Positions 32,785 through 40,774 are shown, counted from the first letter of the stretch. The stretch is DNA of 64,000 nt from a bacterium (GCA_021779375.1 JAJYAT010000002.1:116373-180372); one strand, 5' to 3'. Notes: a model not told the origin generated them from the sequence alone. Numbers and translations: made by a program.

Positions 32785-33705
32785 ATGAAAAGTAGCGAGG
32801 TCATCAAAATCGCGTGGCAGCTGACAAATGCTAAAAAAAGTCTGGTTTGGTTCGGCATCGTGCCGACTTTTTTCACGACGCTAGTGGGACTCGGCTATTT
32901 TTCGTACCAATTTATGGCGTTCGAAACTTCACCTTTTTTTGGGAACAAACACTTTGATTTTACGAAAATCAGTGGGTTGGTTTTAGACTTCGCCGGAAAA
33001 CATTCCGGACTAATCATCTTCGGAATCATCCTAACAATTATTGTTTTGCTGGGTTATTTCCTGGTGCCACCACTCACGGAAGGCGGACTGATCGGACTCG
33101 TCGCGGCTTTTCACAAGCAAAAAGAAGGTGTGGAAATCCACGACGGAATCGTGATTGGCACGCACCATTATTTGCGCATGTTTGAATTCGGCATGGCAGT
33201 GAGCACTTTCAGTTTTTTCGAATTTTTGACGATCACGTCAATGACGATTCGTCACCTCGGACTGCCGTTTTGGCTGGTGATTTTACTCAGCGTGCTTTTC
33301 GTCGTTTCGATTTTGTTCGGTTTTCTCTTCATCTACGCCGCCAATTTCATCATACTGGAGAATCGAAATTTGACCCGCGCGCTCGGCGGCAGCGCGAAGC
33401 TCGTCATTTCGAATTTCGGCAAAACTTTTTTGATGTGGTTTTTGATGTTTCTGATTTCAATCCGTGTACTGATCAATGTCGTCCTAGTTTTTTTAATTCC
33501 ACTGCTGATTGCTTTCGTCGCGAATTTTTTTGTCAGTCAGGTCGCACTGACTCTCGGAATCCTCCTCGCCATCATCGCCGGACTGGTCGTGGTCGGCATC
33601 GCTTCGTATCTCGGCGGCGTACTGCATGTCTTCACTACGGCAGCGTGGACGATCACTTTTCTCGAGCTCGACCACCAGCGCGCCGAAAAATTGCTCCAAA
33701 AATAA
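32785..33705 (+). CDS. Multi-pass membrane protein, unknown function
   Basis: A 306-residue integral membrane protein with about six hydrophobic helices (for example GLIIFGIILTIIVLLGYFL, LVILLSVLFVVSILFGFLF and LTLGILLAIIAGLVVVGIA). No transporter motif recognised. Its general look is that of the glycerophosphoryl-membrane-domain/DUF975-like proteins, with a repeated Gly-rich turn before helices, but I do not assign a family. The LCP gene follows after 23 bp, so it may serve the same cell-wall polymer pathway. Confidence 0.7.
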   Translation: MKSSEVIKIAWQLTNAKKSLVWFGIVPTFFTTLVGLGYFSYQFMAFETSPFFGNKHFDFTKISGLVLDFAGKHSGLIIFGIILTIIVLLGYFLVPPLTEGGLIGLVAAFHKQKEGVEIHDGIVIGTHHYLRMFEFGMAVSTFSFFEFLTITSMTIRHLGLPFWLVILLSVLFVVSILFGFLFIYAANFIILENRNLTRALGGSAKLVISNFGKTFLMWFLMFLISIRVLINVVLVFLIPLLIAFVANFFVSQVALTLGILLAIIAGLVVVGIASYLGGVLHVFTTAAWTITFLELDHQRAEKLLQK

Positions 33706-33728
33706 TTCACCACTAAACTTCCAACCCG

Positions 33729-35024
33729 ATGTTTCAGAAATTCGCTACTTTCGTGCGCTGGACACTGGTCTTGATTGGGATTTACATCGTTTTCGAAATT
33801 TTGAGCGGAGCTTACGCGATCGTGAGCGGCGGCAGTTTCACCGATTTGATTTGGTTTTTTGCCGGTGATCTCCACACCGACACGGAAGACCGCACGAATA
33901 TTTTACTGCTCGGCACTGGTGGCGAAAATCACGACGGCGGCGGCGGCGAGCTGACTGATTCAATCATCGTCGCAAGCTACAATCACAAATTAAATACGCT
34001 CGCATTGCTTTCGATTCCGCGCGATTTTTGGGTCGAAGCCAGTGATGGTTACGGTATGCGCGTCAATAAAATTTACGAGTACGAAAAAATCCAACTCGGT
34101 GACGAGCAAGCGGCACTCGAATCCATCGCCAAAATGGCGAGCTCTATCGCCAATGTGCCGATTCATTATTATGTGAAAGTTGACTTCACGGCTTTCAGCG
34201 ATTTCGTCGATGCGCTCGGCGGAGTGAAAGTCACCGTGGATGAAGCCATCGATGACCCGTATTATCCCTGCGAAAATTTAGTCGACTATTGTCCGTTCTC
34301 GATCACCGCCGGGACGCAGACGCTCGATGGCAAGACTGCGCTGGAATACGCCCGCAGCCGCAAAACGACGAGCGATTTCGACCGCGCCGCACGCCAGCAA
34401 AAAATCATCGCCGCGCTCCGCGAGAAGGCTTTTGAAAAAGATATTTTGACGAGTCCAACCAAGCTGAAAGCGATTTGGAGTATCTTCGAAGAACGTATTC
34501 AAACAAATTTACGCTTCCGCGAAATCTTGATGCTCGGCAAAATCGCGGACGGATTCGACAAGCAAAATATGGCGACGGTCGTGCTGAATGACGAGCCGAC
34601 TGCGGTCGGTGGAGTCCTCTATCCGCCGGATCGCGCCGACTACGGTGGCGCGGCTGTGCTGCTCCCGCTCGGCAACGATTTTTTGAGAATTCACGCAATC
34701 ACGAATATTCTTTTCAATCATCCGCGCGTCGCCATCGAACAACGCGCTATCGAAGTGCTAAATGGCAGCGGTCATGGCGGCATCGCCGAGCGCGCCGCGT
34801 ATGCGCTGAATCGCTACGGACTAAATACGAAGCGCGTCAATAATTATCCCGGCGGCAAACTCCCCGAGACGACGATTTATATTTACGATGAAAGCGCGCG
34901 CGAGACTGCCGAGATTTTGCAAGGTTTCGTCGGCGGTCAGATCGAATTCGGACCAGTGGAATTACAAAAACGCGGCTTCGACATCTCGCTCGTCCTCGGT
35001 CAGAACTGGAAAAAACTGGAATAG
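33729..35024 (+). CDS. LytR-CpsA-Psr (LCP) family cell-wall glycopolymer ligase
   Basis: LCP enzymes attach lipid-linked glycans to peptidoglycan. The 431-residue protein has an N-terminal membrane helix (WTLVLIGIYIVFEIL), then the LCP core: RTNILLLGTGGE, ELTDSIIVASYNH, LLSIPRDFWVE and, further on, GKTALEYARSRKTTSDFDRAARQQ, whose Arg/Asp residues bind the pyrophosphate. A C-terminal LytR_C domain follows (IEVLNGSGHGGIAERAAYAL). Length and domain order are as in the family. With ManC, WecG, the glycosyltransferase and the O-antigen-ligase-like protein it suggests a wall-attached polysaccharide. Confidence 0.9.
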   Translation: MFQKFATFVRWTLVLIGIYIVFEILSGAYAIVSGGSFTDLIWFFAGDLHTDTEDRTNILLLGTGGENHDGGGGELTDSIIVASYNHKLNTLALLSIPRDFWVEASDGYGMRVNKIYEYEKIQLGDEQAALESIAKMASSIANVPIHYYVKVDFTAFSDFVDALGGVKVTVDEAIDDPYYPCENLVDYCPFSITAGTQTLDGKTALEYARSRKTTSDFDRAARQQKIIAALREKAFEKDILTSPTKLKAIWSIFEERIQTNLRFREILMLGKIADGFDKQNMATVVLNDEPTAVGGVLYPPDRADYGGAAVLLPLGNDFLRIHAITNILFNHPRVAIEQRAIEVLNGSGHGGIAERAAYALNRYGLNTKRVNNYPGGKLPETTIYIYDESARETAEILQGFVGGQIEFGPVELQKRGFDISLVLGQNWKKLE

Positions 35025-35090
35025 ATAAATGATTCAATGTGAAAATAATTCAATGATTTGATTGTAAAAGAGGGAATGATTGAATTATCT
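35025..35090. repeat. Degenerate 8-bp array after the LCP stop
   Basis: ATAAATGA, TTCAATGT, GAAAATAA, TTCAATGA, TTTGATTG, TAAAAGAG, GGAATGAT, TGAATTAT, starting at the base after the stop codon. In gene sense the AATGA core recurs, as in the arrays at the ends of pyrF and the ppdK remnant. Confidence 0.55.
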
Positions 35091-35177
35091 TCAATACACA
35101 AAAGCGCGGGAAACGAAAATTTCATTCCCTGCCTATTTCAAAATGCGTAAATTTAATCTTTTGAAATATCTATTCCC

Positions 35178-35207
35178 CCTCCCTCCGGGAGGGGTTAGGG
35201 GAGGGCG
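35178..35207. repeat. CCCTCC-type REP palindrome
   Basis: CCCCCTCCCTCCGGGAGGGG then TTAGGGGAGGG: hairpin CCCTCC/GGAGGG with a second GGGGAGGG arm. Typical of dispersed intergenic repeats; no gene here. Confidence 0.5.
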
Positions 35208-35309
35208 AAAAATTTCGTGTGAATTCCCGGAGAACCCAAATCTGCATTCCCTACCAATCGCTGCGTTCCTCCCAGTGTTTACGGCTTTTTCAACGGGATT
35301 ATTTCGCTA

Positions 35310-35338
35310 TTGACAATAAAAAATAATAGTAGTAAATT
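35310..35338 (+). promoter_or_regulatory. Consensus promoter of the lipoprotein module
   Basis: TTGACA (35310-35315), 17 bp, TAAATT (35333-35338). The perfect TTGACA differs from the TTGCTT/TTGCAA -35 boxes of most other promoters in the window. Predicted start near 35345, giving a ~330-nt leader. Confidence 0.6.
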
Positions 35339-35344
35339 GTGCTA

Positions 35345-35673
35345 CATCCAATTTTTCTTCGTCCTTTGAAATCGCGTTTTTGTGGAGAGGTGCGTGAGCA
35401 CAGTGGCTTGTGGGATTTTCGAATACCTGCCGGTTCGCGCTTACGCATTCTCTTCGCAGGCATGAAATAAACAGGTTGTTCTGTCCTAATTGGTGCTGAA
35501 ATTTTCAGCTTCGGTTTGGACAGAACAGCTAATAATAACCATTTAAAAAAAAGTAAGAAAGGAGGGATTGCCCGGAAAAAATGTCGGAAAAAATTGAAAC
35601 GATAATTAACTCCGGCGGAAATCTCTTCTATCTCTGCCGGAAAAAAACAACCACCTGAAAAAAGGAAAACGCC
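35345..35673 (+). promoter_or_regulatory. Long structured 5' leader of the lipoprotein gene
   Basis: A 330-nt leader holds a long hairpin: GTTCTGTCC (35478-35486) pairs with GGACAGAAC (35518-35526), and nested inside it GCTGAA (35495-35500) pairs with TTCAGC (35504-35509). Next comes AAAGGAGGG (35558-35566), then a possible 25-codon leader peptide (35581-35658, MSEKIETIINSGG start), whose coding sequence itself has a CCGGC/GCCGG hairpin. I do not recognise a known riboswitch. Attenuation or translational coupling is possible but inferred. The rest of 35091-35309 holds a REP element and no gene. Confidence 0.45.
35581..35658 (+). CDS. Possible 25-aa leader peptide
   Basis: ATG at 35581, TGA at 35656-35658; starts MSEKIETIINSGGNLF and ends RKKTTT. 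The only strong AGGAGG in the region is 14 nt upstream. It ends 15 bp before the lipoprotein ATG. Coding is possible but unproven. Confidence 0.25.
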   Translation: MSEKIETIINSGGNLFYLCRKKTTT

Positions 35674-36507
35674 ATGAACAAAAAACTCGCGCTTTTTTTA
35701 ATGATCGCCCTGTCTCTTTTTTCCGTTGCCGGCTGCAATCACGGCAGCGACTCCTCAGCCGGAGACTTCCGGTTCGACCTGACGCTCGACGAGGGAGCCA
35801 CCCTGAACATCAAGGCTACCCTCGAAAATGAAGGGGGGCGCTACGACTGGACATTCATAAATGCAGAAGGTCCCGTCGAGTTTGCGAAAGCGAGCGGCAT
35901 CCCCCCCGGCAAATATCAGTTTTGCGTCTCGTCTGCCCCCTCGGGGACGGATGACTGGGGCGGAGAATGCACAGACATCGAAGTTTTCGCCGGCAAACTG
36001 ACTCCTGTTGCGCTCAACATTCCGAGCGATAGAGTCGTGGCTAGCCTCTCCGAGGCCAGCCCCGCTGGTAGCCACGAGGTAAAACTGGACGACATAATTT
36101 TTGTTTCCAGTTTTTCCGGCGAAGAAGCAACGCTCCTACAGCTTGATTATCGGGTTCATTTGCAAAAAGTTAATGACGGAATTTGCGGCAGTGGAGGTAG
36201 CCTCACGGACGTTCCTCTCGAGGGGTTGATTGTCGACCTCTACGAGGGCGGTCATGAGGGAGCCGGTTATGTCGGCTCTGCCGTTATCGACGGCAACGGT
36301 CAAGTTGAATTCGACCGATGCTCCGTCAACACCCCAGCTCGGACTGTCTGGCTGCAAATTGACTCCGCCGGGATCGGTCTCGATCCAAGGTTTGAGTATC
36401 TTCTTTCTGTTTCTCTCGTCGGTGGAGCGGTCTTGTCACACAGCGGTCAAATCCCGCTATGCGGACTGCAGCTCGCCGGAAACACTGTCGTCTATCCTGC
36501 TAAATAG
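35674..36507 (+). CDS. Predicted lipoprotein with beta-rich secreted domain, 277 aa
   Basis: Signal peptide with lipobox KKLALFLMIALSLFSVAGC, Cys at ~24. The mature part is acidic and beta-rich (FRFDLTLDEGATLNIKATLE, then GIPPGKYQFCVSS and a second half with FEYLLSVSLVGG), like the small prealbumin/carboxypeptidase-regulatory type beta sandwiches, with paired Cys. No family assigned. The ATG is preceded by AAAGGAAAA, a clear Shine-Dalgarno site. Codon choice (CTC, ACC, GCC, GGC, many C-ending) and the leader differ from neighbours, which suggests horizontal acquisition. An inverted repeat at 36545-36582 may end the transcript. Confidence 0.7.
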   Translation: MNKKLALFLMIALSLFSVAGCNHGSDSSAGDFRFDLTLDEGATLNIKATLENEGGRYDWTFINAEGPVEFAKASGIPPGKYQFCVSSAPSGTDDWGGECTDIEVFAGKLTPVALNIPSDRVVASLSEASPAGSHEVKLDDIIFVSSFSGEEATLLQLDYRVHLQKVNDGICGSGGSLTDVPLEGLIVDLYEGGHEGAGYVGSAVIDGNGQVEFDRCSVNTPARTVWLQIDSAGIGLDPRFEYLLSVSLVGGAVLSHSGQIPLCGLQLAGNTVVYPAK

Positions 36508-36544
36508 CTTTACCCAACTGCCTGTCGAAGGGATGAATTATGGA

Positions 36545-36587
36545 GGGGAATCACGCATAGCTCGTACGCCTGTCGATTCCCCTTCTT
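36545..36587 (+). terminator. Possible terminator hairpin after the lipoprotein gene
   Basis: GGGGAATC (36545-36552) pairs with GATTCCCC (36575-36582), followed by TTCTTT. The loop is 22 nt, so it is a weak terminator at best. Confidence 0.35.
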
Positions 36588-36683
36588 TCCAATGCGCGGA
36601 TTTATTTGCGCCACGAAAACCGGAATGAAATTTTCATTCTCGACCTGTTCCAAAATGCGTGGATTTTGATTTTTTGAAATACG

Positions 36684-36711
36684 TAGGGAACGCAGATCTG
36701 CGTTCCCTACC
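36684..36711. repeat. 28-bp GTAG palindrome
   Basis: GTAGGGAACGCAGA and its complement TCTGCGTTCCCTAC form a perfect 28-bp palindrome. It starts with GTAG like the REP near the RAYT gene, though the core differs. A degenerate half (CTGCATTCCCTAC) is at about 35242. Confidence 0.65.
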
Positions 36712-36738
36712 TGCGAATCAACATTCCCACCTGCACAA

Positions 36739-36778
36739 CAAAATAATCCACTGATTTAATCATTGGATTATTGCATCA
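36739..36778. repeat. Degenerate 8-bp array near the atpC end
   Basis: AATAATCC, ACTGATTT, AATCATTG, GATTATTG, CATCATCC; 13 bp beyond the atpC stop codon. Together with the palindrome at 36684 it fills the gap 36508-36790; no gene seen there. Confidence 0.5.
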
Positions 36779-36790
36779 TCCGCGCATTTC

Positions 36791-37222
36791 CTAATGTCGT
36801 CCGCGCAGATGGCGATTTTTCTCGGCAATCCGCAAACGCGCAATCGCGTGCAGTAGAGCTGCCTGCGCTGCTGCGACCTCTGGCTCAGACTCGGCTGATT
36901 CGATGGCTTGCTTGGCACGCTCGCGCGCCTCCTCCGCCGCTTTTTCGTCAATTTCGGAAACACGCTCGGCGACATCGGCGAGCACACGGCACTCATTCGT
37001 CGGAGTGAATTCGAGGACACCACCGCCCGCAAAAAGATAATCGTCAGTACCGTCGGCTTTTTTGATCGTCAATTCACCCGCATGCAAATTCGCGACGAGT
37101 GGAATGTGGTGCGCCATCACGGTCACCTCGCCCATCTCGGTCGGCGCAGTCAGTGCGATCGCCTCACCGGAATAAAGTTCACGCTCGGCGGAGAGAACGG
37201 TAAGTTTGAAAGTCTTAGACAA
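36791..37222 (-). CDS. atpC: ATP synthase epsilon subunit
   Basis: A 143-residue F1 epsilon subunit: N-terminal beta sandwich (FKLTVLSAERELYSGEA, MGEVTVMAHHIPLVANL with the family G-x-x-x-V-L-P-x-H pattern, GGGVLEF) and C-terminal helical hairpin (EKAAEEARERAKQAIES, LHAIARLRIAEKNR). It would regulate rotation and ATP hydrolysis in F-type ATPase. No other atp gene is in the window; in most bacteria it ends the atp operon after atpD. Here it lies behind manC and a 53-codon ORF, so either the operon is split or it has moved. Confidence 0.9.
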   Translation of the reverse strand: MSKTFKLTVLSAERELYSGEAIALTAPTEMGEVTVMAHHIPLVANLHAGELTIKKADGTDDYLFAGGGVLEFTPTNECRVLADVAERVSEIDEKAAEEARERAKQAIESAESEPEVAAAQAALLHAIARLRIAEKNRHLRGRH

Positions 37223-37226
37223 AACA

Positions 37227-37296
37227 GTTGATAGTTTTTAGTTGATAGTTTGTAGCTCGACAACCAATTGACCAATCACCAACCGAACCAATCACC
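37227..37296. repeat. Two short-period arrays upstream of atpC
   Basis: AGTTGAT, AGTTTTT, AGTTGAT, AGTTTGT, AGCTCGA (7-bp units, 37227-37261), followed by ACCAATT/ACCAATC/ACCAACC-type units (37262-37296) that run over the stop codon of the small ORF at 37292. Confidence 0.55.
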
Positions 37297-37453
37297 CAAT
37301 CTCGGGCGTATTTTTGAGAGTCTCGGCGAGCGCGGCTTGATCCGCTTTTTTGCGCGCGTTTAATTTGGTCTTGCGCGTACGCTGCGCGACATTCGACTTG
37401 ATTCGTCGTGACGAGATGCCAGTCAGACCGTGAAATTTGGAAGCAGAACCCAT
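37292..37453 (-). CDS. Small basic protein, 53 aa
   Basis: ATG at 37453, TGA at 37292-37294. It begins MGSASKFHGLTGISSRRIK and continues with VAQRTRKTKLNARKKADQ and an acidic end (LAETLKNTPEIG). The very basic N-terminal two-thirds resembles small ribosomal or nucleic-acid-binding proteins, but it matches none I can name (not L34, L35, L36, S21 or Thx). It lies between manC and atpC on the same strand. Codon use matches housekeeping genes. Confidence 0.5.
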   Translation of the reverse strand: MGSASKFHGLTGISSRRIKSNVAQRTRKTKLNARKKADQAALAETLKNTPEIG

Positions 37454-37487
37454 GATAATGAAGTTAGAAATGTTCGATTTGCTGATT

Positions 37488-37505
37488 GTTCCGCCACGGC
37501 GGAAC
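37488..37505. repeat. 18-bp palindrome GTTCCGCC/GGCGGAAC
   Basis: GTTCCGCCACGGCGGAAC, embedded in degenerate GTTCGA/GAACA words between manC and the small ORF. Confidence 0.45.
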
Positions 37506-37568
37506 TTGTTCTAATTGTAGCGTTCAGACATTTCGAACAGCTAGAACATCCAACAAAGCCCGCGGATT

Positions 37569-38651
37569 TTAAATTAGTCTCTGGCGATATTCAAGTCGCT
37601 GTTCCAGATTTTTGACAACATCCTTGACCTTGCCTGAGTGCGATTTTTCGCAGATTAGAATCGCATCGTCGGTCTCGACCACGACTAAATCGTGAACGCC
37701 GACCAGCGCGACGAATTTCTTGGAATTGGTTTTGACGAAATTCCCCGAGCTCTCGATCGCGACGAAATCGTTTTCGACTAAATTTTCCGCGTCTTTGGAA
37801 AGCTCATTTTTCAGACTCTCCCACGTGCCGACATCACTCCAGCCGAGTTTCGCTGGCAGGATGGCAATCTCACTCGGGTCAACTTTTTCGAGAATCGCGA
37901 AGTCGATGGAGATTTTCTGGCACGCGGAATATTCCTTGGCGACAATCTTTGGTGCGAAATTCGCCGCCGTCATTTTCTGTAGCCGCGCGAAAGTGTCTGG
38001 TAAAAAGGCTTGGAATTTCGAGAGCAAAAAATCCGAGCGCCAGACGAAAAGTCCCGTATTCCAAAAATATTTCGGCGAAGCGTGAAATTTTTGCGCGCGC
38101 ACGAGATCCGGTTTTTCGACGAATTTGGAAAGTGCGAAAACTTTTTGCTTCTGAACTGGCGGAAGATTTTGACCGACTTCGACCCAGCCAAGCTGCGTCG
38201 CGGGAAATTCGGATTCGACTTCGACAATCGCAATTTTGCCGGTATCAGCCAGCTCCGCCGCCGCGCGAATCTTGGCGACAAAAACTTCCTCGGCGCGAAT
38301 CAAATGGTCAGCGTAGACCACCGCGAAAACTCCGCCGGGATTGCGCGCTTCGAGCAATGCCGCCGCGAAACCGAGACAAGTCGCAGTGTCGCGAAACGCC
38401 GGTTCGGAAATAATATTTTTTGGTGGAATCGCCGGAGCCTGTTTTTTAACTACTTTGGTGAATTGCTGATTCGTCGCGACGAAAATATTTTGCGGTGAAG
38501 CCAATTTGCGCGCACGCGCGACTGCCAACTCGAAAAGGGTTTTTTGCCCGACGAGCTTTTGAAATTGCTTCGGCAAAGCCTGACGGCTCATCGGCCAGAG
38601 CCGCGTGCCGACGCCACCCGCGAGAATGAGAATTTGAAGAGGCTTGTGCAT
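37569..38651 (-). CDS. manC: Mannose-1-phosphate guanylyltransferase
   Basis: Makes GDP-mannose from mannose 1-phosphate and GTP, a donor for surface polysaccharides. The 360-residue protein has the nucleotidyltransferase signature LILAGGVGTRLWPMSR at the start, followed by PKQF, then YADHLI and FVEKPD, and a beta-helix-like C-terminus (NFVAIESSGNFVKTN, LVVVETDDAILI). It lacks the isomerase (cupin) domain of bifunctional ManC/AlgA enzymes. The -10 box (TAAAAT at 38659-38664) is 7 nt from the ATG. Confidence 0.93.
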   Translation of the reverse strand: MHKPLQILILAGGVGTRLWPMSRQALPKQFQKLVGQKTLFELAVARARKLASPQNIFVATNQQFTKVVKKQAPAIPPKNIISEPAFRDTATCLGFAAALLEARNPGGVFAVVYADHLIRAEEVFVAKIRAAAELADTGKIAIVEVESEFPATQLGWVEVGQNLPPVQKQKVFALSKFVEKPDLVRAQKFHASPKYFWNTGLFVWRSDFLLSKFQAFLPDTFARLQKMTAANFAPKIVAKEYSACQKISIDFAILEKVDPSEIAILPAKLGWSDVGTWESLKNELSKDAENLVENDFVAIESSGNFVKTNSKKFVALVGVHDLVVVETDDAILICEKSHSGKVKDVVKNLEQRLEYRQRLI

Positions 38652-38658
38652 TTTTAGA

Positions 38659-38664
38659 ATTTTA
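38659..38664 (-). promoter_or_regulatory. -10 box of manC (leaderless)
   Basis: TAAAAT on the minus strand, 7 nt before the manC ATG at 38651. Confidence 0.5.
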
Positions 38665-38765
38665 GCAAAAATGAATTCAGCAGCTTAAATTTATTTTATT
38701 AGAAAATATTATTTCAATTTTTGCAAGCCAATTTTGCCGATTTAAGGAAATTTAGTTGCGAAAGT

Positions 38766-38794
38766 TTGCTTTTGCTCTTTTCGATGCGTATAAT
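38766..38794 (+). promoter_or_regulatory. Promoter of the infA-rpsI ribosomal operon
   Basis: TTGCTT (38766-38771), 17 bp, TATAAT (38789-38794), the best -10 in the window. Start predicted near 38801, giving a leader of only ~13 nt before infA. Confidence 0.75.
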
Positions 38795-38813
38795 CTCCCG
38801 GCTTTAATTTTTT

Positions 38814-39164
38814 ATGGCAAGACACTTCAAAATCCAGAAGCAAGTCGTCCGCAACAAAAAGAAGGACGCACCCAAAGCCGATAAAGAAGTGATTTCGGCG
38901 CTCGGCCGAGTGATGGAGACTCTCCCGAATGCCGAGTTTCTGATTGAGCTGATTGACGAAATTTACAAAGGACACCAATTGAAAGCTCGCATCTCTGGCA
39001 AGATGCGCATGCACCACATCAAAATCATTCTCGGCGATTACGTGAAAGTCGAGCTCAACCCTTACGATCTCAATCGCGGTCGCCTCACCTTCCGCTTCCA
39101 CAGCAAGCTCGACGCGCTCCGTGACGCTCAACAAAATAATTCTGAATCAGAACATGAAAGTTAA
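38814..39164 (+). CDS. infA: Translation initiation factor IF-1
   Basis: S1/OB-fold factor that occupies the ribosomal A site during initiation. The core [36 protein letters not shown] and [16 protein letters not shown] is unmistakable. At 116 residues it is much longer than the usual ~72: a Lys-rich N-terminal extension of ~28 residues ([20 protein letters not shown]), a small insertion in the loop after the second strand (IDEIYKGHQ) and a C-terminal tail. It is first gene of the ribosomal operon and overlaps rpmJ by 11 bp. secY, adk and map, often upstream, are absent. Confidence 0.93.
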   Translation: MARHFKIQKQVVRNKKKDAPKADKEVISALGRVMETLPNAEFLIELIDEIYKGHQLKARISGKMRMHHIKIILGDYVKVELNPYDLNRGRLTFRFHSKLDALRDAQQNNSESEHES

Positions 39165-39267
39165 ACCATCCGTCAAACCTCGTTGCCCGAAATGCAAAAT
39201 CATTCGCCGCAAAGGCGTCGTGCGTGTGATTTGCGAAACCAAACGTCACAAACAGCGCCAAGGCTAA
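39154..39267 (+). CDS. rpmJ: 50S ribosomal protein L36 (bL36)
   Basis: A 37-residue bL36 starting [19 protein letters not shown], with the zinc-ribbon residues C11, C14, C27 and H32 in CPKC ... CETKRH. This is the zinc-binding (C+) form. The start lies inside the last codons of infA (11-bp overlap), suggesting translational coupling. Confidence 0.93.
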   Translation: MKVKPSVKPRCPKCKIIRRKGVVRVICETKRHKQRQG

Positions 39268-39313
39268 CCGCAATTTTAAATTTTAAATTTAAAATTTTAA
39301 ATTAATTATTTTC

Positions 39314-39694
39314 ATGGCTCGTATCGCCGGCATAAATCTCGCTCCCGAAAAACGCATCGAAGCTGCGCTCCTCGCGATTACCGGCATCGGCCGCTCACTC
39401 GCGCTCAAGGTTTGCAAGGATGCGAAAGTCAATCCGGATACCAAAGCGAAAGATCTGACTGAAAAAGAAGAAGAAGCGCTGCGCGCGGAGGTCGCGAAAC
39501 GACCAACCGAAGGCGATCTGCGCCGTATCGTGAGTCAAAATATCAAACTCCTGCAAGACACGGGTTCCTACCGCGGCAGCCGCCATAAGAAAAGACTGCC
39601 GGTGCGCGGTCAACGTACGCGAAACAATGCGCGTACGAAACGCGGCAAACGCGTCACGATGGGCTCCGGTCGCGCAAAAGTCGATAAGAAGTAA
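39314..39694 (+). CDS. rpsM: 30S ribosomal protein S13 (uS13)
   Basis: A 126-residue uS13 with the family start MARIAGINLAPEKRIEAALL, helix-two-turn-helix TGIGRSLALKVC, and the basic end RGSRHKKRLPVRGQRTRNNAR before KRGKRV. The C-terminal tail contacts tRNA in the P site. The leader is an AT-rich run (TTTAAATTAATTATTTTC) without a Shine-Dalgarno site. Confidence 0.96.
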   Translation: MARIAGINLAPEKRIEAALLAITGIGRSLALKVCKDAKVNPDTKAKDLTEKEEEALRAEVAKRPTEGDLRRIVSQNIKLLQDTGSYRGSRHKKRLPVRGQRTRNNARTKRGKRVTMGSGRAKVDKK

Positions 39695-39711
39695 TTTTAA
39701 TTTTTTAAACC

Positions 39712-40146
39712 TTGGCTGAAAAAGTAAAAAAGACCGCAAAGACTGCCGCGAAACCTGCTCCGAAAAAGGTCAAGAGCAAGAAGAAGAAAATTCGCCGAGT
39801 CGTTCCCCACGGCTTCGCCCATATTTTGGCGGGAATGAACAACACGCTCGTGACGATTACCGACGAATCCCACGCCACCCTGGTCTGGGCGAGCTCCGGT
39901 GCGAGCGGATTCAAAGGCGCACGCAAGTCGACGCCTTATGCCGCGCAAGTCGCCGCGAAAAATGCCGCTGAGAAATGCAAAGAGTTTGGATTGGAATCTG
40001 TCGAAGTCTTCGTCAAAGGCATCGGACCCGGACGCGAACAAGCTGTCCGCGGACTTTCTTCCGCCGGCGTCGAAGTCAATTCCATCACTGATAAAACCAC
40101 CTATCCTCACGGCGGTTGCCGCAAACGCCGCCCGCGTCGCGTTTAA
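39712..40146 (+). CDS. rpsK: 30S ribosomal protein S11 (uS11)
   Basis: A 144-residue uS11. Starts with TTG at 39712; the N-terminal ~28 residues are a Lys/Ala-rich extension (AEKVKKTAKTAAKPAPKK). The core is typical: GFAHILAGMNNTLVTITD, SSGASGFKGARKSTPYAAQ, GIGPGREQAVRGL, and the C-terminal TYPHGGCRKRRPRRV that lines the mRNA exit. Confidence 0.95.
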   Translation: MAEKVKKTAKTAAKPAPKKVKSKKKKIRRVVPHGFAHILAGMNNTLVTITDESHATLVWASSGASGFKGARKSTPYAAQVAAKNAAEKCKEFGLESVEVFVKGIGPGREQAVRGLSSAGVEVNSITDKTTYPHGGCRKRRPRRV

Positions 40147-40162
40147 TCTTTAATTTTTAAAT

Positions 40163-40774
40163 TTGCTTTACAACGGACCGAAATGCCGACTTTGCCGCCG
40201 CGAAGGTAAAAAAATGTTTTTGAAGGGCGAGCGCTGCAACACGCAGAAATGCGGGTTTGCACGTAATCCAGAAGTTCCTGGCAAATACGGCAAGAATGCG
40301 ATGGGCAAAAAGACTGAATACCACGGTCAGCTCCGCGCGAAACAAGCCGGCAAACGCGTTTTCAATCTAAGCGAGAAACAGTTCAAAAAGTATTACGAAG
40401 AAGCGAATCGCCGCGAAGGCAATACCGCCGATAATTTCATCCAGCTGCTCGAAACGCGCCTCGACAACGCAGTCTATCGCGCCGGTTTTGCGGAATCCCG
40501 CAGCCAAGCACGCCAGCTCGTCGGTCACAGCTTTTTTCAAGTCAATGGTAAACGCGCCAAAACTCCGAGCATTCAGATCAAAGTCGGCGACAAAATCGTG
40601 ATCAAAAAAGCTGATTCCCCACTGTTCGCCGGTTTCGCGAAGAAGAAAGACAGCGCGCCGAAATGGTTGAAAGTCGATCTCGCGAAAATGACTGCCGAAG
40701 TCGTCGGCATGCCGACCTTCGAAGAAAGCGAACAAATCGACACCCAAACAATCGTCGAATTCTATTCCCGCTAA
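40163..40774 (+). CDS. rpsD: 30S ribosomal protein S4 (uS4), zinc-binding form
   Basis: A 203-residue uS4, initiated by TTG at 40163. Four cysteines near the N-terminus (CRLCRREGKKMF, then GERCNTQKC) form a zinc site, so this is the C+ version. The S4 RNA-binding domain follows (LETRLDNAVYRAGFAESRSQ, ARQLVGHSFFQVNGKR, VGDKIVIK). The protein lies upstream of rpoA as in many bacteria and may autoregulate the operon in the usual way, but no pseudoknot was worked out here. Confidence 0.95.
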   Translation: MLYNGPKCRLCRREGKKMFLKGERCNTQKCGFARNPEVPGKYGKNAMGKKTEYHGQLRAKQAGKRVFNLSEKQFKKYYEEANRREGNTADNFIQLLETRLDNAVYRAGFAESRSQARQLVGHSFFQVNGKRAKTPSIQIKVGDKIVIKKADSPLFAGFAKKKDSAPKWLKVDLAKMTAEVVGMPTFEESEQIDTQTIVEFYSR

